Notes: generated from the letters alone by a model not told the origin. A DNA stretch of 64,000 nt from Lumbricus terrestris (GCA_949752735.1 OX457039.1:72073432-72137431), one strand, 5' to 3'. Counted from the stretch's first letter, positions 39,901 to 50,176 are shown. Program-made: numbers and translations.

Positions 39901-40235
39901 TGTGATCGGTTATCATGGTGCTATTACACATTATCAGCTAGAACATAACCTTGCGCTACGTAAATAAATTAGTGAAGAACAGAGAGCACAATATTTGGCT
40001 GGTCTTCATTGGCGCTATGAAAATGAACGTCCTAATTCCATCGTCATTTTGTTCCCTTGCTCCGTTTATGCATTCGGATTTGGAAACAATTTTTTATATT
40101 ACATTACTGTAGACGACATATTAATTCTGCTTACTTCTCAATTTCCAAAGCCGCGACTTTTCTTTTCTCATACAATTTGTCGTTCAATGCTCGAACGCAA
40201 GATGTGCTGAGCGGCGAATAATCCTTTTCTGCCAT
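25917..40235 (-). CDS. VAC14: VAC14, scaffold of the PIKfyve-FIG4 complex (18 exons, 732 aa)
   Basis: HEAT-repeat scaffold that holds the PI3P 5-kinase PIKfyve and the phosphatase FIG4 on endolysosomal membranes, controlling PI(3,5)P2. Exons in transcript order: 40135-40235, 38262-38412, 36450-36617, 35696-35758, 34953-35060, 34619-34728, 34287-34393, 33753-33890, 33014-33085, 32108-32186, 30604-30748, 30005-30070, 29362-29588, 28656-28830, 27889-28007, 27402-27481, 26436-26592, 25917-26049. The N-terminus ([20 protein letters not shown], then [15 protein letters not shown] [20 protein letters not shown]) and the HEAT block are clear. Exons 13-17 form the C-terminal Fig4-binding region ([34 protein letters not shown]). 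The last exon ends [16 protein letters not shown] then a basic tail. Human VAC14 is 782 aa; the shortfall lies in the low-complexity loop between exons 9 and 11. Introns 8 and 15 look U12-type. Convergent with HSF, divergent from MRPL3. Confidence 0.96.
27482..27888 (-). other. VAC14 intron 15: probable U12-type GT-AG intron
   Basis: Exon 15 ends ACC ATC TT and is followed by GTATCCTTT, an exact U12 donor consensus. The other end has TCACTTGAC, a good U12 branch-site match, about 16 nt before CCAG. The joined reading ([13 protein letters not shown]) matches the family. Confidence 0.75.
28134..28210. repeat. 16-bp minisatellite, VAC14 intron 14
   Basis: AATGTTAGAACTTTGA repeated about five times without spacers. 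Confidence 0.9.
28291..28375. repeat. 20-bp minisatellite, VAC14 intron 14
   Basis: CAGCTGCACTGCTTGCTGCA repeated about four times. Each unit carries CAGCTG and TGCTTGCTGCA self-complementary words. Confidence 0.9.
28553..28628. repeat. (GAT)n/(GAC)n trinucleotide run beside VAC14 exon 14
   Basis: About 75 bp ending 28 bases from the exon 14 donor. On the minus strand it would read as poly-His if translated, but it is intronic. Confidence 0.9.
28923..29040. repeat. (CATA)n/(CACA)n tetranucleotide repeat, VAC14 intron 13
   Basis: ACATACATACAT units with CACACA interruptions. They generate overlapping Cys/Met/Tyr/Val-rich frames in both directions that are not genes. Confidence 0.93.
30850..30953. 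repeat. (ATC)n trinucleotide run, VAC14 intron 10
   Basis: About 100 bp of CATCAT with rare interruptions. Confidence 0.95.
31064..31390. repeat. 20-bp minisatellite with 12 perfect units, VAC14 intron 10
   Basis: From 31141 to 31380 the unit TGCTCCATACTTTCCTCCCA repeats 12 times without a mismatch; diverged units occupy 31064-31140. Because 20 is not a multiple of 3, the array yields repetitive open frames in several phases on both strands. None is a gene. Confidence 0.95.
32187..32272. repeat. 16-bp repeat at the VAC14 exon 10 acceptor
   Basis: GTAAGAGACAATAGAT repeated four to five times, touching the exon 10 acceptor at 32187. On the gene strand each unit supplies a TTGTCTCTTAC pyrimidine tract. 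Confidence 0.85.
32640..32920 (-). mobile_element. tRNA-derived SINE in VAC14 intron 9
   Basis: Minus strand: TTAGCTACACCGG (A-box region, about 32898-32910), then GGTTCAAGCCC (B box, 32844-32854), then a body with GACCTTGGGCAAGTTGC and GGCAACGGGAAACCACC. Shares the CCTTGGGCAAGT core with the SINE at 51641. Same orientation as VAC14. Confidence 0.8.
33086..33752 (-). other. VAC14 intron 8: probable U12-type intron with GC donor
   Basis: Read on the minus strand, exon 8 (ends AAG CTC A) is followed by GCATCCTTTT. This is the U12 donor consensus RTATCCTTT with C in place of T at position 2. No GT occurs before an in-frame stop. Upstream of exon 9 is TTCTTAACTC, close to the U12 branch-site consensus TTCCTTRAY, with the branch A about 12 nt from the CTTAG acceptor and no long pyrimidine tract. 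Joining gives phase 1 and the conserved run [15 protein letters not shown]. Confidence 0.7.
34098..34265. repeat. Purine-rich GGAAGAAGA array, VAC14 intron 7
   Basis: Repeats of GGAGGAAGAAGAAGGG beside the exon 7 donor at 34286. On the transcribed strand it is a pyrimidine tract. Confidence 0.9.
34470..34570 (-). mobile_element. LINE/SINE hairpin tail in VAC14 intron 6
   Basis: (CATT)n, then TAGCGCCCTTCAAG, and 20 bases on GTGGCGCTCCCAACC: the terminal hairpin (34492-34523) in minus orientation with an (AATG)n tail. Confidence 0.7.
35150..35285. repeat. ACAACAGGTGTGACATAC minisatellite, VAC14 intron 4
   Basis: Units of ACAACAGGTGTGACATACAA with GGCACAAGAG spacers repeat about four times, period about 33 bp. 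Confidence 0.85.
36361..36455. repeat. 20-bp minisatellite that copies the VAC14 exon 3 donor
   Basis: Unit AATCCCTACCTTACAGACTG. On the gene strand it reads CTGTAAG|GTAGGGATT, the same sequence as the authentic donor (AGTAAG|GTAGGG, cut at 36449/36450). Three later units keep a GT donor word; one (36421-36440) has lost it. Confidence 0.88.
36720..37110. repeat. ACGAATATT-word repeats, VAC14 intron 2
   Basis: AATATTCACGAATATT-type words cluster at 36735-36800 and again at 37030-37095, flanking non-repetitive sequence. Confidence 0.55.
37140..37303 (+). mobile_element. Probable tRNA-derived SINE, VAC14 intron 2
   Basis: GTGAGTTCAAATCCTCACC (37173-37191) is a good B box in a T-arm-like context. 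The 3' end is ATAAAGGCTACTTACTT with an (ACTT)n tail. The A box is weak. Confidence 0.55.
38482..39656. mobile_element. TAGGGTGACC-ended element in VAC14 intron 1
   Basis: Opposed ends TAGGGTGACCATACG and ATGGTCACCCTA, with CCCGG words just inside each. A hAT MITE (39179-39375) is nested within. No transposase frame; target-site duplication unclear. Confidence 0.6.
39179..39375 (+). mobile_element. hAT-type MITE (197 bp), nested
   Basis: Ends CAGGAGCGGATCCATGG and TGTATCTGCCCCTG. Flanking 8-mers ATAACACC and ATAATACC differ at one base, a slightly aged target duplication. Same family as 4497-4842. Confidence 0.85.
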
Positions 40236-40614
40236 TTTTACCGCAGGACAACAAAAACCTAATCCTATATATTTTGGACCAAAATTGCAGATTTGACTGA
40301 GGCAATCGCTTTTCACTTAAATCATTAAATCGATCAAAATTAAAGGCCAGAATTTTGTTTACACCGCAATCGAATGACACCGAATGTAAATGCGCTTCAT
40401 GAACATCATCATCATGTGCGGTGCCAAAGAAACACAGACTACAATTCGGATGCAGTTCCACACAATAATTATATTGGATGAGCGTCATCTTGTGAGCAGC
40501 GATATAGATTTACAGAATTCCCAGTATTTATTCAAAAATAAAAACGTTTTGAGTGCTGCTCTGCACTTTTGAACTTTCACGAGTGTAGCCTTGTTCATTG
40601 TTCAGCTGCCTGTC

Positions 40615-40905
40615 GATTCTTTCTGGATTTATCGATAATTTTACTGGTATGCAACTTCAGAAGCTGATGTTTTTCGGTCACGTGATGCGCACGGATGGAC
40701 TGGAGAAGGCGATGATGCTGGCATGTGGAGAGGGTACAAGGAGAAGAGGACGACCGAGGATCAGATGGATGGAGGATGTACATAGGAGGACAGGGATGAA
40801 TCTTGGACAATTGAGGGATGTGACACAGAACAGAACGGAGTGAAGAAGGTTGGTCATGACAGTCGCTAGAGTTCCTCGAACTGACGGCACAAGGTGACAA
40901 GGTGC
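40615..40905 (+). mobile_element. Non-LTR RT C-terminal fragment in the VAC14-MRPL3 promoter interval
   Basis: Frame LQKLMFFGHVMRTDGLEKAM, then RRRGRPRIRWMEDVHRRTG, then after a stop RRLVMTVARVPRTDGTR: the usual C-terminal end of an RTE/Jockey-like polyprotein. Dead. Confidence 0.75.
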
Positions 40906-41281
40906 AACTTCAGATCTTAGGATAAAAATTAATGGTCTTCTCTGTTCAGAATTTTTTCGGGACATAATAATAATCTTCATTTAATCACTCAATCTGACAA
41001 ACCGCAGAATGATTACAGGTAGGCCTACGAAATACAGCCCACTGCACACTAAATTCACATTGCATGTTGCAAGTAAAGTAAGTAAAAATATTATTTATCA
41101 GACTACCAGAAAACGCACAGCAGTTTACAGAAGAAATCAACAGAACAGGCAAAGTCGTAAAAATTCTTGGAAATTCTTTCATTAATTGGCATTATTTTCT
41201 CATTACAATTCGACATGGACTCTTTGATACATAATCCGCAGTCTGCTGTGACTGAAGCCTCGCTGCCTTTGAAGAAACAGC

Positions 41282-44200
41282 ATGGCGATGTCCTTAGGTG
41301 GATTAATTCTAACGCAAGCGTGCAATGCTTTGCAAAGCTCTCTTCTAAGAAGCTTAAAAGTTGCGCCACGGTACGTTTGAGTTGTCAGCTTTAAACGTAG
41401 AAGGCCTTAACAAGTTCTAAATCCTGATTTCAGACTCGATGCCTCTCCATCAAGTGGCCTCTGTTGACCCGCTAGGTCCCTGCAATAATATTAAAGGAGC
41501 AATCAGTTTTGGAATTGAATCGATAGTTAGACTATGCTTTAGTAATATGTTTGAAAAGAACTCTAGAGACATCTTTGCTCGGAAGTTCAAAATTGTGCAA
41601 ACGGCCCTGCCCCTGAGACCTGGACGACGGTTGTTCTTTGGTGGGAAAAGACCTAGAGTGGCATGGAAGTCGTTCTTGACCACTGCATGCAGCAGTCTGT
41701 CCTCTGCAAAACCGACTTGCATTGCAACTGTTGCGACACCTGATGGGAGGTAACCCAGCCGCATTGTGTCAATGCGTTCCATTCCATCAAGTATTGGAGG
41801 AAAAGCATCTGCTCCTCGTCGAGCTATGATCATTTCTCTTGACTTGGTAGTATTTAGTCTAAGGTTGTTTCGCTCAGCCCATGTGGATACATGCTTCAAT
41901 TCTTCACTGATGGCTGAACGCATCCGTAATGGAACTATTAAGTACGTGTCATCCGCATACTTCACAAGTATGTTCTCATGATAGATAGCTTGAAGGGTCT
42001 GATGCATTAATGTCAAATTCTGATGGCCCCAATCCTGATCCTTGGACCACACTAGCATTAATACTGGCCTCACTAGAGAACAGGCCACAGAATTTGGTAA
42101 TGTGCTTCCGTCCTTGAAGGAAGTTTATTAACCAGTTATAGATATTGTCTGGCATTTCAAGGCAGGAGAGTTTAACAGCGAGTGTGGAATGATGGACCGT
42201 ATCGAATGCTTTAGAGTTCAAGGATGCCCATTAATCTTGACAACACCTATGTTCATATGCAGAAATGAGTAACACATGTCCGTTTTATTATTGTGTCTAC
42301 AGAGCTACTACTAGTTCGTAAGTCCTTTCATTGCCAATGTACGCCAAAGCATTTAGTCATAAATTTCTTCTGGGACGTCTGATGCTTTTTAAATTGCTTG
42401 CATCAATCTCACTTAAAATTTTGTAGCAGAACAGAATCTGTTTAAATGAACCGCAAACTCATGTTGTCCACTAGCAAACTATCAGCAAAGGGAAGCAGAG
42501 TTTACCAAATACCATAATCCCACACATTCAAACTTTTTTCTTAATCGTTTGGGTTTTCCAGCCTTGGCTAGAGCTACCTGCACCATAGTGAGTACCATAA
42601 ATACCGTAAATAGAATGTTTGACCTCAGACGATGAGACAATGATGGTTTCACTTGCTTTCAACAACAGTAGCAATATTGGTACAACCACTTGAAAACTAT
42701 GTCAATATTTCATTAGAGGTTATTTCAACATTTCTTAAGTTGGAGAAAGTATTTCAGTGGAAAGTAAAATTGTCAGAATTAATAGCATTGAAAATTTTGT
42801 TGTGTTGATTTGTTTGTAGAGCGGCCGTCCAGCTGCAGTTTGTTCGTGAGAATAGACGCAGTTGCCATCGGCGACCGTGGCATGTCGTTCGAACGCTGTC
42901 TCCCTATTGGAGGAGACGAGAGTTGACGGCGGAGAACGAGGAGTTTCTTCAGCAGACGGTTCTTGATCGTTACAAGGAGAAAGTGAGAGAAAGTCCGTTG
43001 AAGGACGGACCGTGGCAGAGAAACGAATGGACGACAAGGTCATCATCTCAATTTCAACTTCAGTCTCTTCTCATTTCTGCTCAATTAACATTACAAATTT
43101 TTGCCACATTTCTTTCGACTGTATGTTTGCTCTTGAAAAGCTATATTCACGTCTTGCTTTTGATTAATTTACGGTCCAACATTGTTGAGTTGTGTTGACA
43201 TTTGTTCTAATCGAATGTGTTGAAAAAAGCTGGTGCAGAAAATCTAGCGGTGCATACGATTGTATTGATTGAATTTATTGACCAAAGTTCTATCATGATG
43301 CGCATGCTGTTCAGGACAAATTCTGGGGTTTGGAACTCCTCCATAGTTAAACGACCGACTGTCAAGTCTGTCATGCTGTGATATCCAATTAATTTGCCTG
43401 CGTTCTTCCAGTTGCTCAAGAGCTATCTTTATAGCCGTGGCTGGGCTGGGAGCGCCTCTGAAATGAATGTATGAATGAATCTACCTGCAAGGAAAAGCTA
43501 ATCAATGCTGTCTGCTTCAGCCATCCAGTGTTGATTGTTGATGTCAAAACAAAGAACTGTTTTCTGCTGCCTCTGGAGTAAATTAATTATTAGTTAATGA
43601 GAATCCTACGCATTGAATTCATTCAGTTGAATGTGTTTTCTGTTGATACAGAACGAAACGATGTGGATTGCTCGCTGTGAAGATCGGTGTCATACCTCAG
43701 TGGACGAAAGATGGACAGAAATTCTTTACAACTCTATTACAAGTATTGGTCATTCATTCATTCATTCATTCATTCGTTCACTCATTCATTCGTTCATTCA
43801 TTCGTTCGTTCATTCAGAGTATATGTCTCTACTGTTGGTTGACTATTTTAGACAATTGAATGCATAGTTGTCTCCAAGAGACACTGTTGTACTAATATTG
43901 TGACTGAATTTGCTGCTGAGTTTAACAGAGTGAATTTTAAAAAAAGTGATTAGAGGTAAGTAATTATGTTTGGAGTCAATCAGTCATTTCATGGTTATTA
44001 TCGTTTCGTATGAACTTTGTGTCAGTTGCATATAAAGGCAGAGTGTATAAATCACTAGAAAATATACGCAGATGTGATGTCGTTTGGTTTTTGCAGGTCT
44101 TAGATAATCACGCGATACGATATATTCCACCGGAGGATTTCGCCAAATACAACACACCAAACAATCGGAAGAAATCGTCTCGTTTCGGTTCTGTAGTCGT

Positions 44201-47200
44201 TGGTGCTCTCAGCACCGATCCATTTAAGGTGAAGAAAAAACTGAAGATTGCGGAGGAAGAATTGATTTCATTGTCTTAGTCCAGAAAGACCATTGTCTCT
44301 TCACTCCAGTATAGTTGCTGTCCAGATTGAATTGTGAAAGATAATCCTGTCTTTCTCTGATCCACTTAAGATGCAACTATTGACTTATATCTCTCACCAT
44401 TGGTAACATCTGCTTAATGTTCAGTCAGTCTAACCTTTAAATAGTTTCTTTCAAAAGCATCTGACATCTGCTTCTTTGATTCACAGTTTGTGACATGACC
44501 ACAATTTTAGACTATTTACAAGCAATCGGTTTGATAGTTAACGATTTTTAACGATAATAATTGACTATTTGCAAGCTTTGATATTTACTGAATATTTACA
44601 AGTGTGCTGTTTCACGTTTGAAGCAGCACAGAGCAGTTTCATGGTTAAAATTTGTTTCTTGTGTAATGATTCATTTTGTAGTTCACGAAAGCGTACTGCG
44701 GTCTGTTTGCTGAGGCTGGGGTCCCTCCGAAGCGTAAGCTGACACGTTTTTACGTCACTCCAGATGCAGCGATTCAACCAGGTTCTCTTCTTCACTTCAT
44801 CACACTCTTCTTCTTCTTCTTCTTCTTCTTCTCAGATTGCTTTCAATACGAATGTGGTGATTCACGGCTATGCATTGTCTATTTCTTAATTATTGTGTTT
44901 TGTGGATTTCATAGAACACCTGGAATTTATAATAGTTTCTAAAGATTTAAAATGGTACGTGATGTTAGGTTCTCTATTATCTTTCTGACATCATTCTCGT
45001 TTTGTTTTAGGAACTCCGTTATATGCGAATCACTTCCAAGTGGGAAGTTATGTCGATGTGCAGGCAAAGACGTATGTATGTTGGTTGACCATTCGTATGT
45101 CGTTTTGTTTAACCAATTGCCAATCGATGGTATAGGATATGTTATACCATTCGCTACACTTCACTTGGTAAAGGGTTAAGTTCAGTTGGACTTTGAGCAG
45201 TCTTGTTTCTTTAAATCTTCTAGTTTCTCTCGGACTGAATATATGGATTTAATGAAGATTGGTTGTTACTACTATTTTTTGTGACCACCTTCTTTCGATT
45301 GTGGTTGATTGTCAGTTATGATTAAGCAAACTCGCATTCCATTTCGATTTTAATCGTCTCAGTCGATTTCAAATGATTTGCTGTGTCATGTCGTATTGGT
45401 TGAATTTTGATTGACAGGATTGATGATAAAGTGGAGAGAGGAGGAGAGAAAGAGAGAGGAGGAGAGTAAGAGAGAGGATGAGGAGGAGAGAAAAAGAGAG
45501 GATGAGGAGGAGAGAAAGAGAGAGGAGGAGAGTAAGAGAGAGGATGAGGAGGAGAGAAAAAGAGAGGATGAGGAGGAGAGAAAGAGAGAGGAGGAGGAGA
45601 GAAAGAGAGAGGAGGTGGAGAGAAAGATAGAGGGGGAGAGCAAGAGAGAGGAGGAGGAGAGAAAGAGAGAGGAGGTGGAGAGAAAGATAGAGGGGGAGAG
45701 CAAGAGAGAGGAGGAGGAGAGAAAGAGAGAGGGGAGAGAAAGAGAGAGGAGGATGGTGATTAGTGTTACTCTATTAGTTTAGAAATGATGGTTCAAGTTT
45801 TAAATTAGCTTAAATAAATTTTAAGAATAGTGGTAGGAGGAAGAATATTTAGATGACATTTTCAACCACAATATTGAGGCCACTTTAAATGAAAGTTTAG
45901 AGACCATCTTTGGAGGATGATATAAATGTGACTATAAAGGACAGTAAAGAGACCACCGTAGAATACAGTTGAGAAGTAACATTAGAGGACTATTGATGCT
46001 TGACCCTAGAATACAGTGCAGAGGAGGCCACCTGAGAGGACTATTAAGCATCTATTTGAGAGGACATATGAAGGTGAAGAGCAGGCGTTTTTTCTGACTT
46101 TGGTAGTTGAATGTTTTACTGTTGCCATCACCAGTCAAACATTTGACGACCGAAGAGTCATGTTAGATGGATGGAGATGGTTTTTGTTAAATTCTGCTCC
46201 AGGATTGGTCATGGATTCCAGGGTGTGGTGAAGAGATGGGGATGATAATTTTTGTTAAATTCTGCTCCAGGATTGGTCATGGATTCCAGGGTGTGGTGAA
46301 GAGATGGGGCTTCAAGGGAGGACCAGCGTCGCACGGAACGACCAAGTGGCACCGCAGACCAGGAAACATCGGAGGCGGAAGGGTAGGAAACCATCCATCA
46401 TCAAGTGCTTGCTTGCATTGCCACTGCCTTACGTTGCTACTGCCTTACGTTGCTACTGCCTTTCATTCATTCATTCATTCAAGTATTTATATAGCGCCTC
46501 TTCAAGGAAACTACTCAGAGGCGCTCCCGACTCCAGTACGGACAAACAGAACAGTTTTTAGGTGCTTATAGAATGTGTCAGAGAGTGATCTAGGGAACAG
46601 GTGCAGCTCAAGTGGGAGGGCATTCCATACCACTGGGCCAACCACAGAAAAAGCACGACTCTGCATGGTGGAGGTACGAGCAAATGGGACAAAGAGTACT
46701 TCCCTAACAGCCGAGCGTAGGGACCGACCAGTCCGAGCACTTAACACAGGCCGACAAAGATCGAGTAGGTAAGATGGAGCAAGACCTAGCTGGCAGCGCC
46801 ATATTAAGGACGAGATTCTGTATTCGATGCGCTGATGGACTGGGAGCCAATGCAGAACCTCCAGCATGTAATTTGTTACATGACCAAATTTGGGCAGATG
46901 ACCAATGAGGCGTGCTGCAGCGCGCAGAATACGGTCAAGAGAAGATAATCGACCAGATGGTAAACCAGCATAAAGGGATAGGCAATAGTCAAGACGAGCT
47001 GAGACAAAGGAATGTACAAGCGTAGTTGCAGCACCAGTTGAGAGAGAGCGAGCGACAGTGCGAAGCTGGCGCAGCTGATAGAAACAGGAGCGACTGAGAC
47101 GATTAATGTGAGGTACAAAAGTAAGTTCCTGGTCTAGCACAACACCAAGGTCACGGACTGAGGTGGAGAAAGTATAGTCGGGAAATTCAGCAGAGAGGTG

Positions 47201-50176
47201 AATCAGATCAAGCTTAGACAGCTGCTGCCTGGAGCCCAGCCAAATGAATTTAGTCTTAGCAGGGTTTAGTCTAAGACGGTTTGATGCCATCCATGCTCTC
47301 AGGGCAATGAGCACCTGACTCATAGCCCTAACTGTAGAGGAAGCGTGAGATGAGAGGCAGTGCATGTATGCCTGTGTGTCATCAGCGTAGAGTTGGCTAA
47401 AGGCACCATGTTCTGCAAGAAGCAGGTCGAGACCAGTGGTATAAATTATGTATAAGAGTGGACCAAGAACTGAACCCTGAGGCAAACCATATGGGGCAGG
47501 GACCCACCGAGACCTAGTCGAGCCATGGACCACACTTATAGTGCGCCCATGCAGGAAAGAGCCGATCCACTCCAGAAAATTACCAGACAACCCAAACGAA
47601 ACATTCAACCGCTTAAGTAGGATGTCATGGTCTACAGTATCAAAAGCTGCCTTACATTGCCACTGCCTTACATTGCCACTGCATTGTCTATACTGGTAAT
47701 CTAAATGTTTGCGATATAATGATTGAAGAGACAACATTCTGAAATGTTAGTTGTGTTGTATTGTGTGTGTGTGTTTGTGCGTGTGTGTGTATGTGCGTGC
47801 GTGCGTGTGTTTGTGTTGAAAAGCTATTTGTCATAGTGTCTTGTGTTGCCATGTTGAATGCAATAGACAATTTCTATTGGTTTTGGTTGATGTCTGCTTT
47901 GAATTAAAGTCACAGATTATCTCACTCCTTTAGACCGACCCAGTTGAGTTGGATAGCATTGCAGATCCATAGCAAGCGGAAACTTAGTTCTACGGTAGAT
48001 GCACAATATACACATGTGTCGTCGAGTATGATGAAGTGGAGGATCCAATGTTCTGTTTGAATGTTGGGGGAAGTGAGGAAGCGTTACTTGGAATGTCATT
48101 GTGGATCATTTACTCTGCGTTTTTACTCTGAATTGGAAATCTAATCATGGCAAATCTTAATCAACATCGAGATCTGTTGGGATCGCTGTGGATTTGATTA
48201 AGATTAGCGGGATTTATACATTTATTCTTCTGTTTGAAATGAATAAAAACTGAAATTATATTTTGTTTGGTTTTAGGGTAAAGGGAAAGTATTCAAAGGG
48301 AAGAAGATGCCAGGACACATGGGAATGGAATGGTCAACATTGAGGGGGCTGAAGGTAGGAGCACGACACGATGAGATGAAATTCTATCCAATTGCTTCTT
48401 TTCATCATCTCTTGTCTCTTTCAGTTCCAAAATATTCTGAGTCAGTTGAGAGATTTTGTCCGTCATTTTGTCGTTTCTAATTTGTTACTTCTATTGTTGA
48501 TTGCAAAGTACACAAAGCCATGCAGTCAAATAAAGATGATATATTATTATCATATCATTATAATACCTAGATACCAAGATACCTACTCACCTCTGAGTAT
48601 GTATCTTGAAGGGGTGCTATATAAATTTTGATCAATAGATCTCTAGAATACCAAAGTTGCTTTTAAAGAGAATCAAGGTGCTTTGGTACAAGCATAGCAA
48701 GGGTATAGCCTTGGGTAAATACATGCAAGAATGGTCATTGAACAATGATCATGCTATGCTAAAGTAATTGTTTGTGAGATTTGCTCTGTCATCACATGAC
48801 AATCCCTTGGTGATTCCAGAACGACCTGGGTTAAAGTTAACTTTGGAGTCCCTCAGGGCTCAGTCCTCGGCCCAATCTTGTATCTACTTTACACTGCTGA
48901 CATTCCTTCTTTATTTGCTAAACACTTGGCCACTGGCCACCTGTATGCCGACGATGTCCAGACCTTTGTACATGGTCCTCCTGCTGATCAGGTTGCTCTT
49001 GTGGAACTGATTCACTCCTTGTCACATGATCTTCACTCTTGGATGTCGGCCAATCGACTTTGCCTTAATCCCACTAAGATGCAACTGATCTGGTTTGGTA
49101 CTAAGCAACAGCTCCTTAAACTTAACTTCCCACTCTTGTCCTCAATGTACCCTGACTTTACATTTTCATCTAGTGTCCGTGATTTGGGTGTAACTCTTGA
49201 TAGCACCCTTTCGTTCTCTGATCACCTCTCCCAGTTGACACGCTCATGTTACTATCACCTGAGGCGTCTGAGAGCCATCAGAAGATCTGTTTCCTCTTCT
49301 GTATTTAAAACCATTGTTCATGCCTTTGTCTGCTGTCGAATTGACTACTGCAACTCACTATTTGCTGGGCTTCCCAAAGTTCGCTTATCCTCTCTTCAGT
49401 CAGTTATGAACTCGGCAGCCAGACTTATTGCTCGTCTACCTCGCTACTCCCACATTTCTACTTACATGACTGATGTCCTACACTGGCTTCCCGTTGCTTC
49501 TCGTATCCAATTCAAGGTACTGCTCTTAGTTTCAAAAACTCAAACTGGACAAGCTCCTAAATATCTTTGTGACTTGATGCATAAACCCCTCTCTGCAGTC
49601 TCTTCCCGCCCTCTCCGGTCTGCTGATCGACTAGATCTCTTGGTTCCAAGGGCAAGAACTGCCATGGCTCAACACCGTGCCTTTGCCATTGTAGGCCCTT
49701 CTATGTGGAATGACCTCCCTCCCACTATCCGTAGTAAGATCTTATTGGGGGTTTCATCTTCAGCTCTTCGTTACTTGAAGTCTTTTTTATTTCCTCGGGG
49801 CTGCCACGCTGAGAGCGCCTCTGAATAGCTAGTCTGTAAGAGGCGCTTTAAAAATGCTCATATACAATACAATACAATACATGAATGCGTTTCTTCTTTT
49901 CTTCAGATCTGGCGAATGAATAACAAGTACAACATCATTTACGTTCATGGCCAAGCCGTTCCTGGACCAACTCACTGCTACGTCCGAATCTATGACTCCT
50001 GCCTTCTATACCGACGCAAAGCCATGATGGAGAGACCACCGATTATGCCGACCTTCTTCCCAGGGGATGAGGAGGGGGAGAGTCAGGACGAAGAACTGTT
50101 TGATGAACAGCTTTTCCAGTTCAACCAACCAACGATTACAATTGCAGAAACCGAGAAACTGAAGAAGTCCAATTGA
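41282..50176 (+). CDS. MRPL3: Mitochondrial large-subunit ribosomal protein uL3m (9 exons, 383 aa)
   Basis: Structural protein of the mitochondrial 39S subunit, near the peptidyl-transferase centre. Exons: 41282-41370, 42820-43038, 43652-43742, 44097-44228, 44682-44781, 45011-45071, 46271-46382, 48277-48354, 49907-50176; all in phase. Exon 1 reads as a matrix-targeting presequence ([12 protein letters not shown]; hydroxylated, Arg/Lys-rich, no acidic residue). Its split Arg codon (CG plus A) sets the frame and excludes the competing ATG at 41215. Exon 3 has [19 protein letters not shown]. Exons 5-6 have [19 protein letters not shown] and [20 protein letters not shown]. Exon 7 has the uL3 core [15 protein letters not shown]. 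Exon 8 has KKMPGHMG. The C-terminus is [18 protein letters not shown]. Human MRPL3 is 348 aa. The exon 5 donor (gttctc) is weak. Introns 7 and 8 hold LINE copies in opposite orientations, and intron 1 holds a third RT fragment. Confidence 0.95.
41440..42230 (-). mobile_element. Dead LINE RT fragment in MRPL3 intron 1
   Basis: Minus-strand frames: [17 protein letters not shown] with [11 protein letters not shown] (42221-41976) and, after a frame break, [11 protein letters not shown] with [13 protein letters not shown] (to 41450). The YADD catalytic box is kept but frames are interrupted and both ends are missing. Confidence 0.85.
43200..43485 (+). mobile_element. SINE/LINE-like repeat ending in the hairpin stem, MRPL3 intron 2
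   Basis: Ends GGGAGCGCCTCTGAAATG, then ATGAATGAAT. Only the 5' stem of the hairpin survives (43451-43459), joined directly to the (AATG)n tail. Confidence 0.5.
43748..43816. repeat. (CATT)n tetranucleotide run at the MRPL3 exon 3 donor
   Basis: Starts five bases after the exon 3 donor. CATT/CGTT/CACT units. Confidence 0.93.
45430..45755 (+). repeat. GAGAGGAGGAGAGAAAGA purine array, MRPL3 intron 6
   Basis: More than 300 bp of GA-only strand made of nested 18-36 bp units. Gives a false Glu/Arg-rich open frame and its Ser-rich mirror. Confidence 0.93.
46181..46309 (+). repeat. Identical 61-bp duplication of the MRPL3 exon 7 acceptor
   Basis: 46181-46241 and 46249-46309 are identical. Each contains TTCTGCTCCAG and the first 39 bases of exon 7. 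Only the second copy continues into exon 7. Confidence 0.95.
46462..47655 (-). mobile_element. L2/CR1-like LINE, 5'-truncated, MRPL3 intron 7
   Basis: Minus-strand open frame of about 380 codons from [15 protein letters not shown], through [14 protein letters not shown] and [12 protein letters not shown] (catalytic YADD), to [17 protein letters not shown] and a C-terminal GSASE. The frame is intact but lacks the endonuclease and N-terminal RT. It ends in the 9-bp hairpin (46493-46525) and (AATG)n. Both flanks carry TTGCCACTGCC-type sequence, consistent with a target duplication in a small tandem repeat. Confidence 0.92.
47760..47816. repeat. (GT)n-rich microsatellite, MRPL3 intron 7
   Basis: GTGTGT and GCGTGC units, about 55 bp. 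Confidence 0.85.
48826..49889 (+). mobile_element. L2/CR1-like LINE, 5'-truncated, MRPL3 intron 8
   Basis: Plus-strand open frame from [20 protein letters not shown], through [11 protein letters not shown] and [20 protein letters not shown], to [18 protein letters not shown] and a C-terminal AESASE. The hairpin is at 49814-49847 and the tail is (AATAC)n. Sister family to the minus-strand copy in intron 7; missing everything upstream of RT motif 4. Confidence 0.93.

Noticed and set aside
41215..41370. Open frame beginning MDSLIHNPQSAV as a possible first exon
   Set aside because: It ends in phase 0, which does not fit the next exon. The overlapping ATG at 41282 ends in the required phase 2 and gives a mitochondrial presequence.
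45386..45782. Glu/Arg-rich 123-codon frame and Ser/Leu-rich mirror
   Set aside because: Low-complexity purine array within MRPL3 intron 6.
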